Source: Pseudomonadota bacterium (GTDB taxonomy: Bacteria; Pseudomonadota; Gammaproteobacteria; Burkholderiales; Burkholderiaceae_D). Taken from it: 10,681 nt of DNA. The position numbers and the translations under genes were made by a program. A model generated the notes under the pieces. That model was not told where the DNA came from. It saw only the letters and a list, made by a program, of their open reading frames with translations, and did no database searches. Shown in pieces: positions 1-6,992 of the stretch. Position 1 is the first letter of the stretch. Every line of letters starts with the position of its first letter. The stretch is from assembly GCA_023409175.1 (NCBI GenBank), contig JAEYIG010000088.1, positions 1 to 10,681 on the forward strand, given 5' to 3'.

Positions 1-380
1 TATTCCTCCGGATAAGGCATCGGGATGCCGTCATTCAGGTACAGAAATCCCTTGATCAGGCGGTAGGTGTACCAGCACCATGCCAGAACCCAGACGGCAG
101 CGGCGAATATCATGCCGATGATCGTGAAGTACAAGATCCAGCCCACTGCGACCCAGACGAAATACCACCAGAATGACCGGATCTGCCAGGTCTGGTGCGT
201 GTAAACCCATGTATGGATTGCCCGGGGTCGGACCAGATAGTTCAGGATCAGCGGGACAAATGAAAAGACGCCCAGCGTGAACAGGAAACAGATCGCATGA
301 AAAACATACAGCCACCAGGCGGTTGAACGCAGGTTGGTCAGGTACGGCGAATTATAGTCGAGTGTTGCGTCAGTGGTCAT
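1..380 (-). CDS. DUF4870-like small integral membrane protein (3' end at or just beyond the window edge)
   Basis: The reading frame starts at an ATG (380-378) and gives 126 residues before the window ends. The final two bases are 'TA', so the next codon could be a stop and the protein may be nearly complete. Hydrophobic, Trp/Tyr-rich stretches at about residues 21-49, 70-89 and 90-108 predict three membrane segments in the inner membrane. The motif around residues 58-72 (WVYTHQTWQIRSFWW) and the tail (LNDGIPMPYP) resemble proteobacterial DUF4870-type membrane proteins, which have no defined function. An SD-like AAGG lies 6 nt before the ATG. The gene follows the methyltransferase on the same strand after 31 nt, so the two are probably cotranscribed. 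The family call is from memory of the motif. The membrane topology is read directly from composition. Confidence 0.8.
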   Translation of the reverse strand, partial: MTTDATLDYNSPYLTNLRSTAWWLYVFHAICFLFTLGVFSFVPLILNYLVRPRAIHTWVYTHQTWQIRSFWWYFVWVAVGWILYFTIIGMIFAAAVWVLAWCWYTYRLIKGFLYLNDGIPMPYPEE

Positions 381-411
381 GATCATCCTTTCGTCAGTTT
401 TTCAGACTTAC

Positions 412-1209
412 TCAGGTTTGATCGGAATTTTCGCCGGAAGTTTTATGGTTGACGGGAATTGTCTGAAATAATTGACGGGGTCTCTTTTTGAAAGCCGGGT
501 CGATGAGGTGTACGCCATGAACCCGTTTGATGGCCTGGATCAGGTAAACGCCTCCGAGGAAAGGCCACCAGCGGTTGCCGGCCTTTTCCATGAAAGTGAA
601 ACGTTTAAGCCAATGACTGGTTCGGCAAGGCGGCCTGTAGCAACCGAAATGGCCCCGGTTGATCTCGAAGTTCAGCAGTTTCAGCCAGTCCCTGAGACGC
701 GGGAGGCTGATGAATTCGGCGTAAGACGGCAGGAAGTAGGCCCCGGTCAGTTTTCCGATGCTCTGGCGCAATCCCCACAAGCTTGCAGGATTGAACCCGC
801 TGATGATGACCTGACCTTCCGGTATCAGGACACGGTCCACTTCCCTGAGGATCATGTGCGGGTTTTCCGCAAATTCGAAAGCATGGGGCAAGACGATCAG
901 GTCCATGGATTCGTTTGCAAAGGGCAAACAGTCGATATCATGGATGAGGGTCAGCTTGACGGAACCGTCCGACGGTGTGGAAGAGGGCGGTTCGGGAAAG
1001 AACTGGTTGCTGACCCAGCGGTTTTTGATCCGGTTGTCTTTCAGGGCATTGATTTCGGAAAAACCGATCTGGAGGGCGTTGAAGCCGAAAATGTCGGCCG
1101 ACAGTGTCTGGAAAAGGTTTTCTTCCCATTCAAGCATGTAGCGTCCAACCGGTGTCATCAGCCAGTCGTGCATGATCTGGATTTTTATCTTGGCTTCAGA
1201 CGCTTTCAT
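412..1209 (-). CDS. YafS-type class I SAM-dependent methyltransferase
   Basis: This 265-residue protein resembles the methyltransferase (Methyltransf_11 type) encoded beside gloB and rnhA in many proteobacteria, called YafS in E. coli. Its substrate is not established. Visible landmarks are a motif I position at residues 45-54 (ALQIGFSEIN), the post-motif segment CLPFANESMDLIVLPHAFEF (94-113), and a motif III-like IPEGQVIISGFNP (129-141) followed by WGLR. Motif I lacks the usual GxGxG loop, which seems to be a trait of this subfamily rather than local damage. The chosen ATG has no obvious SD. An in-frame ATG at codon 13 (HDWLMTPVGR follows) is an alternative start, since homologues tend to begin close to that motif. 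It probably forms an operon with the downstream membrane protein. It is likely cytosolic, with no signal peptide or membrane segment. Confidence 0.85.
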   Translation of the reverse strand: MKASEAKIKIQIMHDWLMTPVGRYMLEWEENLFQTLSADIFGFNALQIGFSEINALKDNRIKNRWVSNQFFPEPPSSTPSDGSVKLTLIHDIDCLPFANESMDLIVLPHAFEFAENPHMILREVDRVLIPEGQVIISGFNPASLWGLRQSIGKLTGAYFLPSYAEFISLPRLRDWLKLLNFEINRGHFGCYRPPCRTSHWLKRFTFMEKAGNRWWPFLGGVYLIQAIKRVHGVHLIDPAFKKRPRQLFQTIPVNHKTSGENSDQT

Positions 1210-1503
1210 AAGGCTTGTATGTGTATTCGATATGATGAAGCTGTTTGCCCGGTTTCCTGAAAAACGGCCCGATGATCCGATCCATCCATGAACAGGAATT
1301 TTTCATTTTACTGCACTTCACCCGCAACGCTACTTCAAGTATGTAAAAAACATTTATGCAACCGTTTTTCGGTTTATCCTCTGGATGTGTCTCAAAAACG
1401 TCGTTTGAATGGCAATGAAACAGCCTTTTGTGTCAGGTCATGATTAATGAGGCTGGTTATGATTGAATTCAATAATGTTGCAGATGCAATGCCGGAGAAC
1501 AGT
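1210..1503. other. Divergent intergenic region between the methyltransferase and OsmC genes
   Basis: About 290 nt separate the two divergent starts, and no convincing gene lies here. It should carry the promoters of both genes, but I see no good paired -35/-10 hexamers on either strand. The best single element is a TAAAAT on the minus strand near 1305-1310, without a recognisable -35 partner. An AT-rich stretch at about 1330-1385 contains a small perfect inverted repeat, AACCG-TTTTT-CGGTT (1360-1374). The last part (1447-1503) could be translated if OsmC starts at an upstream ATG. Confidence 0.5.
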
Positions 1504-1944
1504 ATGACAGAGAATATATCGGTGACCTTGACGCACAAGGACAATTATCGTTTCGAAGTGGATTTCAATGAGTCCTTCAAAGGTTTTGTGTCGGATATCG
1601 AAAAACCGTCGGGAGGCAGTTGTGGGCCGGCACAGTCACATATGCTTCTGGCGGCTGTTGCCAACTGCCTTTCGGTCAGCTTCCTGTATTCCCTGAACCG
1701 TTCGGGTATTGACGGGGGAAATATCGTGACGAAGGCGATGCTGGATTTTTGCAAAAAAGACGGTATGTACCGTGTCGGCAAGATCAATGTGGCGATCACG
1801 ACGGAGAAGTCGGAAGAGGAAATGATGGGGCTGGAAGCCGTTTTGTCAGGATTTGAAAGCATCAGCGCGGTGTCCAGAAGCGTTCTTGAAGGAGTCCCGA
1901 TTGAAACGCATGTTTTTGACCGAAAAGGGATTCGACTGAAATAA
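1504..1944 (+). CDS. OsmC-family protein (OsmC/Ohr fold), second cysteine apparently replaced
   Basis: OsmC/Ohr proteins are cytosolic dimers. Classical members reduce organic or fatty-acid peroxides with a cysteine pair. The motif GPAQSHMLLAAVANCLSVSF matches the helix that carries the peroxidatic cysteine. That residue is Cys55 of the 146-residue product, with another cysteine at position 40 (GGSCGP). The C-terminal block SAVSRSVLEGVPIETHV matches the region where related proteins usually have FCTVTQSV; here that Cys aligns with Ser, so the second catalytic cysteine looks lost. I chose the ATG at 1504 because GGAGA (1494-1498) sits 5 nt upstream and the OsmC domain (ISVTLTH) begins right after. 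In-frame ATGs at 1447 and 1459 would extend it, and 1459 also has a GAGG at good spacing. The family is confident; peroxidase activity is not. Confidence 0.88.
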   Translation: MTENISVTLTHKDNYRFEVDFNESFKGFVSDIEKPSGGSCGPAQSHMLLAAVANCLSVSFLYSLNRSGIDGGNIVTKAMLDFCKKDGMYRVGKINVAITTEKSEEEMMGLEAVLSGFESISAVSRSVLEGVPIETHVFDRKGIRLK

Positions 1945-2063
1945 ATTTTTGTCAGGGCGCATTTATAAGGTATCCTTTTCACAAGAGCGGGATTTTTCCC
2001 GGCGAATTACACGTTGCCGTTTTCGGTTTCTTGTTTTTGACAGAAAAATAAGGAGATTAAAAG

Positions 2064-2516
2064 ATGCAGATCGGACATATTTGCTCGAACAACGTTGTTA
2101 CATGCATTTCCAATACGACGGTCATGGAGGCTGCCCAGCTGATGCGCCGTAATCACGTCGGGACTCTGATCGTGGTCGAGGAAGTCAATGGCATGCTGGT
2201 ACCGCAGGGTATCGTCACGGACCGCGATATTGTCGTGGTCGTTCTTGCTGAAGGTCTTGATCCAAAAAGCATCAAGGTCATCGACATCATGAAGGTCGAA
2301 CTGATGACTGCCGTTGAGACGGAAGACGTTTTTGAAACGGTCGAAAGGATGCGTTTCAAGGGTGTGCGCCGTATCCCGATTGTCGACAAGATGGGCGGCC
2401 TGGTCGGTATCGTCAGCGTAGACGATATCTGGAAATTCCTGTCCAAGGAAATCAGCGAACTGGCCGATGTCACGACGCGTCAGCAGACGCGCGAAAAAGT
2501 CGCCCGCCGCCGTTGA
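2064..2516 (+). CDS. Two-CBS-domain protein (stand-alone Bateman module)
   Basis: The 150-residue product is almost entirely a tandem CBS pair, CBS1 at about residues 5-64 and CBS2 at about 74-131. Landmarks are TVMEAAQLMRRNHVGTLIVV, GIVTDRDI (49-56), IMKVELMTAVETEDV, GVRRIPIVD (100-108) and LVGIVSVDDI (113-122). CBS pairs bind adenine nucleotides such as AMP, ATP or SAM and usually act as regulatory sensors. No catalytic or DNA-binding domain is attached, so its partner cannot be named from sequence. The tail (132-150) is polar and basic, ending in ARRR. AGGAG (2051-2055) lies 8 nt before the ATG, a strong ribosome site. The gene follows OsmC after 119 nt and is closed by a clear terminator, so it may have its own promoter or share the OsmC transcript. 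Confidence 0.92.
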   Translation: MQIGHICSNNVVTCISNTTVMEAAQLMRRNHVGTLIVVEEVNGMLVPQGIVTDRDIVVVVLAEGLDPKSIKVIDIMKVELMTAVETEDVFETVERMRFKGVRRIPIVDKMGGLVGIVSVDDIWKFLSKEISELADVTTRQQTREKVARRR

Positions 2517-2538
2517 AAGCGAACTGGTACGGAAATTC

Positions 2539-2565
2539 AAAAAGGCTGCGGATGCAGCCTTTTTT
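2539..2565. terminator. Strong bidirectional rho-independent terminator
   Basis: A perfect stem GGCTGC/GCAGCC (2544-2549 and 2554-2559) with the tetraloop GGAT is flanked by five A's upstream and six T's downstream. The A/T flanks extend the stem and make it work on both strands. It ends the CBS gene on the plus strand (23 nt after the stop) and sits 47 nt beyond the stop of the converging PAS-GGDEF-EAL gene on the minus strand. Confidence 0.92.
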
Positions 2566-2611
2566 ATTGCCTGTCATTTCAGCGGAATTCGGCAGATGAG
2601 CCAGTCTCCAG

Positions 2612-4354
2612 TCAGAGAAGTCCCATATCGGTAGAGCGGTATTTGGCCAGGAATTTTTCCAGCTTGTCTGGCGGAAGAGGGGGACTGCACAGATAGCCCT
2701 GTATCTGGTCACAGCCCTTGTCCATCAGGTACGAAAGTTGTTCATGAGTGGCGACACCCTCGGCAATAACGGGCATCCCCAGTGAATGCGCCAGATCAAT
2801 GGTGGATTCGATGATGGATTTGATGCCATCACTTTCGGTCATGCCGGAAATGAAAGAGCCATCTATTTTCAGCAGATCAATTGGGAGCGCTGACAGGTAA
2901 CGCAAGGATGAATAACCGGTGCCGAAGTCATCTATGGAGATGGTCACGCCAAGGTCACGGATTTCCATCAGGTTGGTTTTCACCTTGTCCATGTCCTCGA
3001 TAAGGCTGCTTTCCGTGATTTCCAGCTCGTAAAAATGGGGAGAGATTCCCATTTCTGTCACGATATGCAGGATAGATTGGGTCAAGTCTGGCGTATAAAG
3101 GTCTTTGGATGAGACGTTAAGCGCTACGGGTATTATCGGGACTTTCCTGATTTGCCAGTCCAGCAACTGCCGGGTGACGGCTGTCAGCGTGAATTCCGTT
3201 ATTTTTTCGATCAGGCCGATTTCTTCGGCCATGGGGATGAAATTGGCGGCTGAAATGATGCCTTCGTCCGGACGGTTCCAGCGGATCAGCGCTTCCAGCC
3301 CGACTATTTTTCCCGTTCCCAACGAAAGGCGTGGCTGGTAATAGAGCATGAATTCGTTCCTGTCCAGTGCGCGTCTGAGTTCCGATTCCATCTTCAGCCG
3401 TTGCATCGGCGTGACCATCATGTCATGGTTGTAGAACCGTACAAGGCTGGAATGACGCCTTCTCGCTTCTTTCAGGGCGACGCCTGCATATTTCAGGAGC
3501 GTATTGGCATCAGTGCTGTCGCGGGGATAAATGCTGCCGCCGACGCTGACGGCAATGGAAAGGTCGTGCCCGGACAGTTGCAGGGGTTCGGTCAGCATTT
3601 TCAAAAGCCGTGTCGCAATCGAGGGTATGTCAGCTGCCCTGTCGATTTTCTCAAGGATGACGACGAACTCGTCGCCTCCCAGCCGGACCACTGTATCGTT
3701 CTCGTCAATGCCGTGTATCAAACGTTTCGAAAAGAGCTTCAGCAGCGCATCCCCGCCGTCATGGCCGAGACTTTCGTTGATGATCTTGAAACGGTTGATG
3801 TTGAACATCAGGATACCCAGCATTTTTCCCGTTTGCCGTGTCCTTTCGATGGCGCCTTCAAGAAAACTGTCCAGGTAGTTCCGGGTCGGCAGGGACGTCA
3901 GCGGATCGAAGAGGGAAATGTGCTGGTCCGGCAACGGTTTCCCTTCCGGGTCGGTCAGGCGTGAAACGATCAGGGCAAAGTCCGGCTTGTTATCCTCATC
4001 CAGTATCAGTTTGACGATATTGTCCGTCTGCATGTACAGCCCGTTCCTGTTCCTGAATTTGATTTCGACCTGGAACTGGCGTTGCGTATGCCACATGTCT
4101 TTCCAGGTATGCTGGCTGTAAAAATAGGTATTGGGATTGATCAGCCCCTTAATGGCCGTCGGGAAACTCTCGCGGGTGTATCCCAGCATCTTGATGAACG
4201 AGGCATTGGCAAAGAGGATTTTTTCATCTTCATCAAGTTGCATGACGCCGACAGGAAGATGGTCGAGAATGGATCGGTAACGGCTCCTGCGGTTTTTTTT
4301 GGGGAGGGAAGCTGGATCAGGTAAGTGATCGGCTATATCCGCATGGTTGATCAT
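2612..4354 (-). CDS. PAS-GGDEF-EAL protein, probable c-di-GMP phosphodiesterase
   Basis: This 580-residue cytosolic protein has a PAS domain (about 26-132), a GGDEF domain (about 148-310) and an EAL domain (about 332-570), with no membrane segment. EAL proteins hydrolyse c-di-GMP to pGpG. All key EAL motifs are visible: EAL (354-356), NVS (Asn413), EITE (445-448), DDFGTG (475-480), LKID (Lys496), AEGV (Glu532) and QGY (552-554). The GGDEF signature itself is intact (226-230), but the upstream metal-binding segment reads NINRFK instead of DxDxFK and no RxxD inhibitory site is present, so cyclase activity is doubtful. The frame extends to a TTG at 4462 without an SD. I chose ATG 4354 because AGGGAG lies 10 nt upstream and the PAS region follows. 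It is a tandem paralogue of the 4556-6706 gene. Confidence 0.9.
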   Translation of the reverse strand: MINHADIADHLPDPASLPKKNRRSRYRSILDHLPVGVMQLDEDEKILFANASFIKMLGYTRESFPTAIKGLINPNTYFYSQHTWKDMWHTQRQFQVEIKFRNRNGLYMQTDNIVKLILDEDNKPDFALIVSRLTDPEGKPLPDQHISLFDPLTSLPTRNYLDSFLEGAIERTRQTGKMLGILMFNINRFKIINESLGHDGGDALLKLFSKRLIHGIDENDTVVRLGGDEFVVILEKIDRAADIPSIATRLLKMLTEPLQLSGHDLSIAVSVGGSIYPRDSTDANTLLKYAGVALKEARRRHSSLVRFYNHDMMVTPMQRLKMESELRRALDRNEFMLYYQPRLSLGTGKIVGLEALIRWNRPDEGIISAANFIPMAEEIGLIEKITEFTLTAVTRQLLDWQIRKVPIIPVALNVSSKDLYTPDLTQSILHIVTEMGISPHFYELEITESSLIEDMDKVKTNLMEIRDLGVTISIDDFGTGYSSLRYLSALPIDLLKIDGSFISGMTESDGIKSIIESTIDLAHSLGMPVIAEGVATHEQLSYLMDKGCDQIQGYLCSPPLPPDKLEKFLAKYRSTDMGLL

Positions 4355-4555
4355 ATTGCGTGCACTCCCTGTATCTACTGTAAAAAATCGTTCTGTAAAT
4401 AGCTTGTGTCTGCGCATACGGCGCGTGAGCCTGTTGCCTTTGCCAAGGCGAGCCTTCAACAATATAGGGCAGTTTTTTTCAGGTATTTTTAGATTGCATC
4501 AAAAAGAACGCATAAATCGGATAAAGGAATGACAGATTATGATGAGAACGATGGC

Positions 4556-6706
4556 CTAGAACGACAATCCGAGACTCGCGGCCCTGAATTTTTCGAGAAA
4601 GATTTCAAGTTCGACGGGGGATAAGGCACGGCTGCACAAATATCCCTGAATCTGGTCGCAGCCATGATTGATCAGGAATTCAAGCTGCTCATGTGTGGAT
4701 ACCCCTTCGGCGATGACTTGCATGTCAAGCGAATGGGCCAGACTGATTGTGGATTCGACGATGGAAGCCGTGCTCTGGTTCCCGACGACATTGGCGATAA
4801 AGGAACTGTCAATTTTCAGGAAATCGACCGGAAGGGAAGAAAGGTAACTCAGGGAAGAATAACCGGTTCCGAAATCATCGATGGAAATGGTGATGCCCAT
4901 TTTCCGGATTTCAGTCAGGGTCGTATGGACTTTGTGAAGGTCTTCGATCAATCCGGTTTCCGTTATTTCAAGCTCGAACAGCCTGGGTGAGAGGCCGGTC
5001 TTGTCCAGAATGTCTTTCAGAGTGTTTTTGAGGTCGGAACCGTACAGGTCTGTCGACGAAACGTTAATGGCCACAGGTATTGGTGGCTTGTTTCTGTTGC
5101 GCCATTCGAGCAGCTGTTGGGTCACTTCTTTCAGGATGAATTCACCGATACGACGGATCAGACCGATTTTCTCTGCCTGCAAGATGAAATCGGCAGCAGG
5201 GATCAGGCCTTTTTGGGGATGCTTCCATCGGATAAGGGCTTCCAGCCCGACAATATTTCCCGTTGAAAGCGAGAGTCTTGGTTGGTAATAAGCCAGGAAT
5301 TCCCGGTTTTCCAGCGCTTTCATCAGACTTGTTTCACTTAGCAACTGGTCCAGAACGGAAATGCTCATGCTCCGGTTGAAGAAACGGAAAGCATTGGTGC
5401 CGGATCGTTTTGCCTCAATCATCGCGATGTCGGCATATTTGAGCAATGAATCGACGTCCTTGGAATCGCGGGGGAAGACACTGCAACCGATACTGGCGGA
5501 TATCGTGATCTCATGTCCCCCCAGATGCACAGGCCGCGATGTGGCATGCAGAAGATTCTTCGCCATCATCTCGATGTTTTCATCAGTGGCGATATTCTGG
5601 AGCACGACGATGAATTCATCGTTTCCCATTCGGATAACGACGTCTTCCTTGCGGAGGGAAGTTGTCAGCCGGACGGCAACCGATTTCAGCAGCTCATCGC
5701 CGACTTCGTGTCCCAGGCTTTCGTTGACCAGTTTGAAACGGTTGATGTTGAGCAGAAGGATGGCGAACTGTTGCCCGGTTGTGGCAGCCTGTTCAATCGC
5801 ATCATTCAATAGCAGGTCTGCGTAATGGCGACTGGGCAGTGAAGTCAGCGGATCGTACAGGAACAGGTTATGCCGTTCACTGATATAGTCTTTGTCGCTG
5901 CGGATACTCGCAACAAGGGCATAGGCCGGTTTTCCTGTTTCATCGAGTTTCAGGGATATGTGATTGTCCGTCACGATATAAGTGCCATCACGGCAACGCA
6001 GGGGCAATTCAATGTGAAAATAGGATGTCGTATACCAGATTTCCTGCCATGACTGGACTTTTTCCGCATTCTGGCGACTCTTCGGATGCAACAGGTCATT
6101 GAATGTACCCGGAAAGGTTCCATCTTTATATCCCAACATGTCCCTGATGGTTTTATTGGCATACAAAATGTCCGTATCAACGGCCACTTGCATTACTCCT
6201 ACCTGGATTTCATCGAGAATGTCGCCATAAGGCGGAATATAGTTTGTCCGTGAGGGTACAGGCGTGTCTGTACTGTGTGAAGCGGAATCTGCAAGAGCTT
6301 TCAGTGTGCAATACAAGGCAGCTGTCTGTCCGGTTGTGTCCTGCATGGGGACGCAGCTGAAAATACATTTTCGTGGCTGATGTCCGTTTTCGTGCAAGAC
6401 ATTCAGGACGAGCCCGATACTTTTGGGTTGCTGATCCTGCAGTCCCGATTCCACCAGAGGAGAGATGACGGGCCATACTGCAGAAAGCAATTCTTTCAGG
6501 GGTTGACCGGGACGCATATGGCGTTGGCCGACCAGTCCGGAAAATGCGTCGTTGTATAAGGCAGCCTGTCCGTTTCCCCATGCAATACATACCGGTTCGT
6601 CGGAAGAAAAAGCGATCCGGAGCAGGTTTCGCAAAAGGATGGGCCATTCGGATTCAGGACCCAAATTCGAATTTAACCATTCTGCCGTTTCATTCTGCTT
6701 TTTCAT
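4556..6706 (-). CDS. PAS-PAS-GGDEF(degenerate)-EAL protein, probable c-di-GMP phosphodiesterase
   Basis: The 716-residue product starts with a PAS-like domain (about 10-138) with the pattern LGPESEWP, IAWGNG, LYNDAF, known from the N-termini of some sensory histidine kinases. A second PAS (about 160-270), GGDEF (about 283-443) and EAL (about 465-706) follow. The GGDEF signature is broken to GNDEF (361-365) and the metal segment is NINRFK (320-325), but an inhibitory-site-like RKED (352-355) is kept. This domain therefore more likely binds nucleotide than makes c-di-GMP. EAL residues look complete: Glu489, Asn548, EITE, DDFGTG (610-615), Lys631, Glu667. No transmembrane segment is seen. A stop codon directly precedes the ATG, so no upstream extension is possible, and there is no recognisable SD. 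From the second PAS onward it matches its downstream neighbour closely. Confidence 0.9.
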   Translation of the reverse strand: MKKQNETAEWLNSNLGPESEWPILLRNLLRIAFSSDEPVCIAWGNGQAALYNDAFSGLVGQRHMRPGQPLKELLSAVWPVISPLVESGLQDQQPKSIGLVLNVLHENGHQPRKCIFSCVPMQDTTGQTAALYCTLKALADSASHSTDTPVPSRTNYIPPYGDILDEIQVGVMQVAVDTDILYANKTIRDMLGYKDGTFPGTFNDLLHPKSRQNAEKVQSWQEIWYTTSYFHIELPLRCRDGTYIVTDNHISLKLDETGKPAYALVASIRSDKDYISERHNLFLYDPLTSLPSRHYADLLLNDAIEQAATTGQQFAILLLNINRFKLVNESLGHEVGDELLKSVAVRLTTSLRKEDVVIRMGNDEFIVVLQNIATDENIEMMAKNLLHATSRPVHLGGHEITISASIGCSVFPRDSKDVDSLLKYADIAMIEAKRSGTNAFRFFNRSMSISVLDQLLSETSLMKALENREFLAYYQPRLSLSTGNIVGLEALIRWKHPQKGLIPAADFILQAEKIGLIRRIGEFILKEVTQQLLEWRNRNKPPIPVAINVSSTDLYGSDLKNTLKDILDKTGLSPRLFELEITETGLIEDLHKVHTTLTEIRKMGITISIDDFGTGYSSLSYLSSLPVDFLKIDSSFIANVVGNQSTASIVESTISLAHSLDMQVIAEGVSTHEQLEFLINHGCDQIQGYLCSRALSPVELEIFLEKFRAASLGLSF

Positions 6707-6992
6707 TTAGGAAAGTAAACCCTTTGCGGGTGTGTTCGATACCTATAACCGATTTCATTTTTTCGGATAAACCAGGAACAGGTTTCAATGAAAGAACTGA
6801 TCGAAAAATCCGGAATGGGAAAAAAATGGTTATCGAAAAGGTATTATCAGGCAACATTTCTGACAAAAGCAACGGATCCTTTCCCGGACGGGTCTGGCCG
6901 GTTCCCTTCAGGCAGTAAAACCGCCACACAGTTTGCTATTGTATTTCAGGCACTTGTGTGGCTTTTTGAGATGAGTCATCCTGAAACGATGA
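6707..6992. other. Spacer between gloB and the 716-residue EAL gene
   Basis: This 286-nt gap is large for two same-strand genes, and no convincing coding region lies in it. It holds the hairpin at 6923-6967. On the minus strand it also holds a possible sigma70-like promoter, TTGCTT (6867-6872) and GATAAT (6843-6848) separated by 18 nt. If real, that promoter would give the EAL gene a leader of about 130 nt. I see no motif of a known riboswitch, including the c-di-GMP classes, but I cannot fold it. Confidence 0.5.
6923..6967. terminator. Long-loop hairpin with T tract, probable terminator
   Basis: Perfect 8-bp arms GCCACACA (6923-6930) and TGTGTGGC (6955-6962) enclose a 24-nt loop. On the plus strand the stem is followed by TTTTT (6963-6967). 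On the minus strand it is followed by GG then TTTT. It lies about 30 nt after the gloB stop, so the simplest reading is the gloB terminator. The better T tract is on the plus strand, where no gene has been identified. The long loop is unusual for a terminator. Confidence 0.55.

Noticed and set aside
472..1260. Long plus-strand open frame (about 260 codons) opposite the methyltransferase
   Set aside because: It is antisense to a gene with clear methyltransferase motifs, shows no recognisable domain, and is explained by codon bias in the overlapping gene.
1206..1289. 27-codon minus-strand frame whose stop overlaps the methyltransferase start (ATGA)
   Set aside because: No SD is visible, the peptide has no notable features, and a short overlap of this kind can arise by chance. 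It could be a leader peptide but nothing else supports that.
1360..1374. Small hairpin AACCG-TTTTT-CGGTT in the divergent region
   Set aside because: The stem is only 5 bp and AT-rich, with no T tract and no gene ending nearby.
1987..2002. Hairpin CGGGA-TTTT-TCCCG between the OsmC and CBS genes
   Set aside because: The stem is short and is not followed by a T run, so it cannot be called a terminator.
4365..4399. Minus-strand promoter-like pair TTTACA and TAGATA with a 16-nt spacer
   Set aside because: The -10 match is poor and the implied start would fall within or after the ribosome site of the downstream gene.
4355..4462. 36-codon N-terminal extension of the 580-residue EAL protein from a TTG
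   Set aside because: There is no SD at the TTG, the residues are very basic and unlike the paralogue, and an ATG with AGGGAG upstream starts just before the PAS region.
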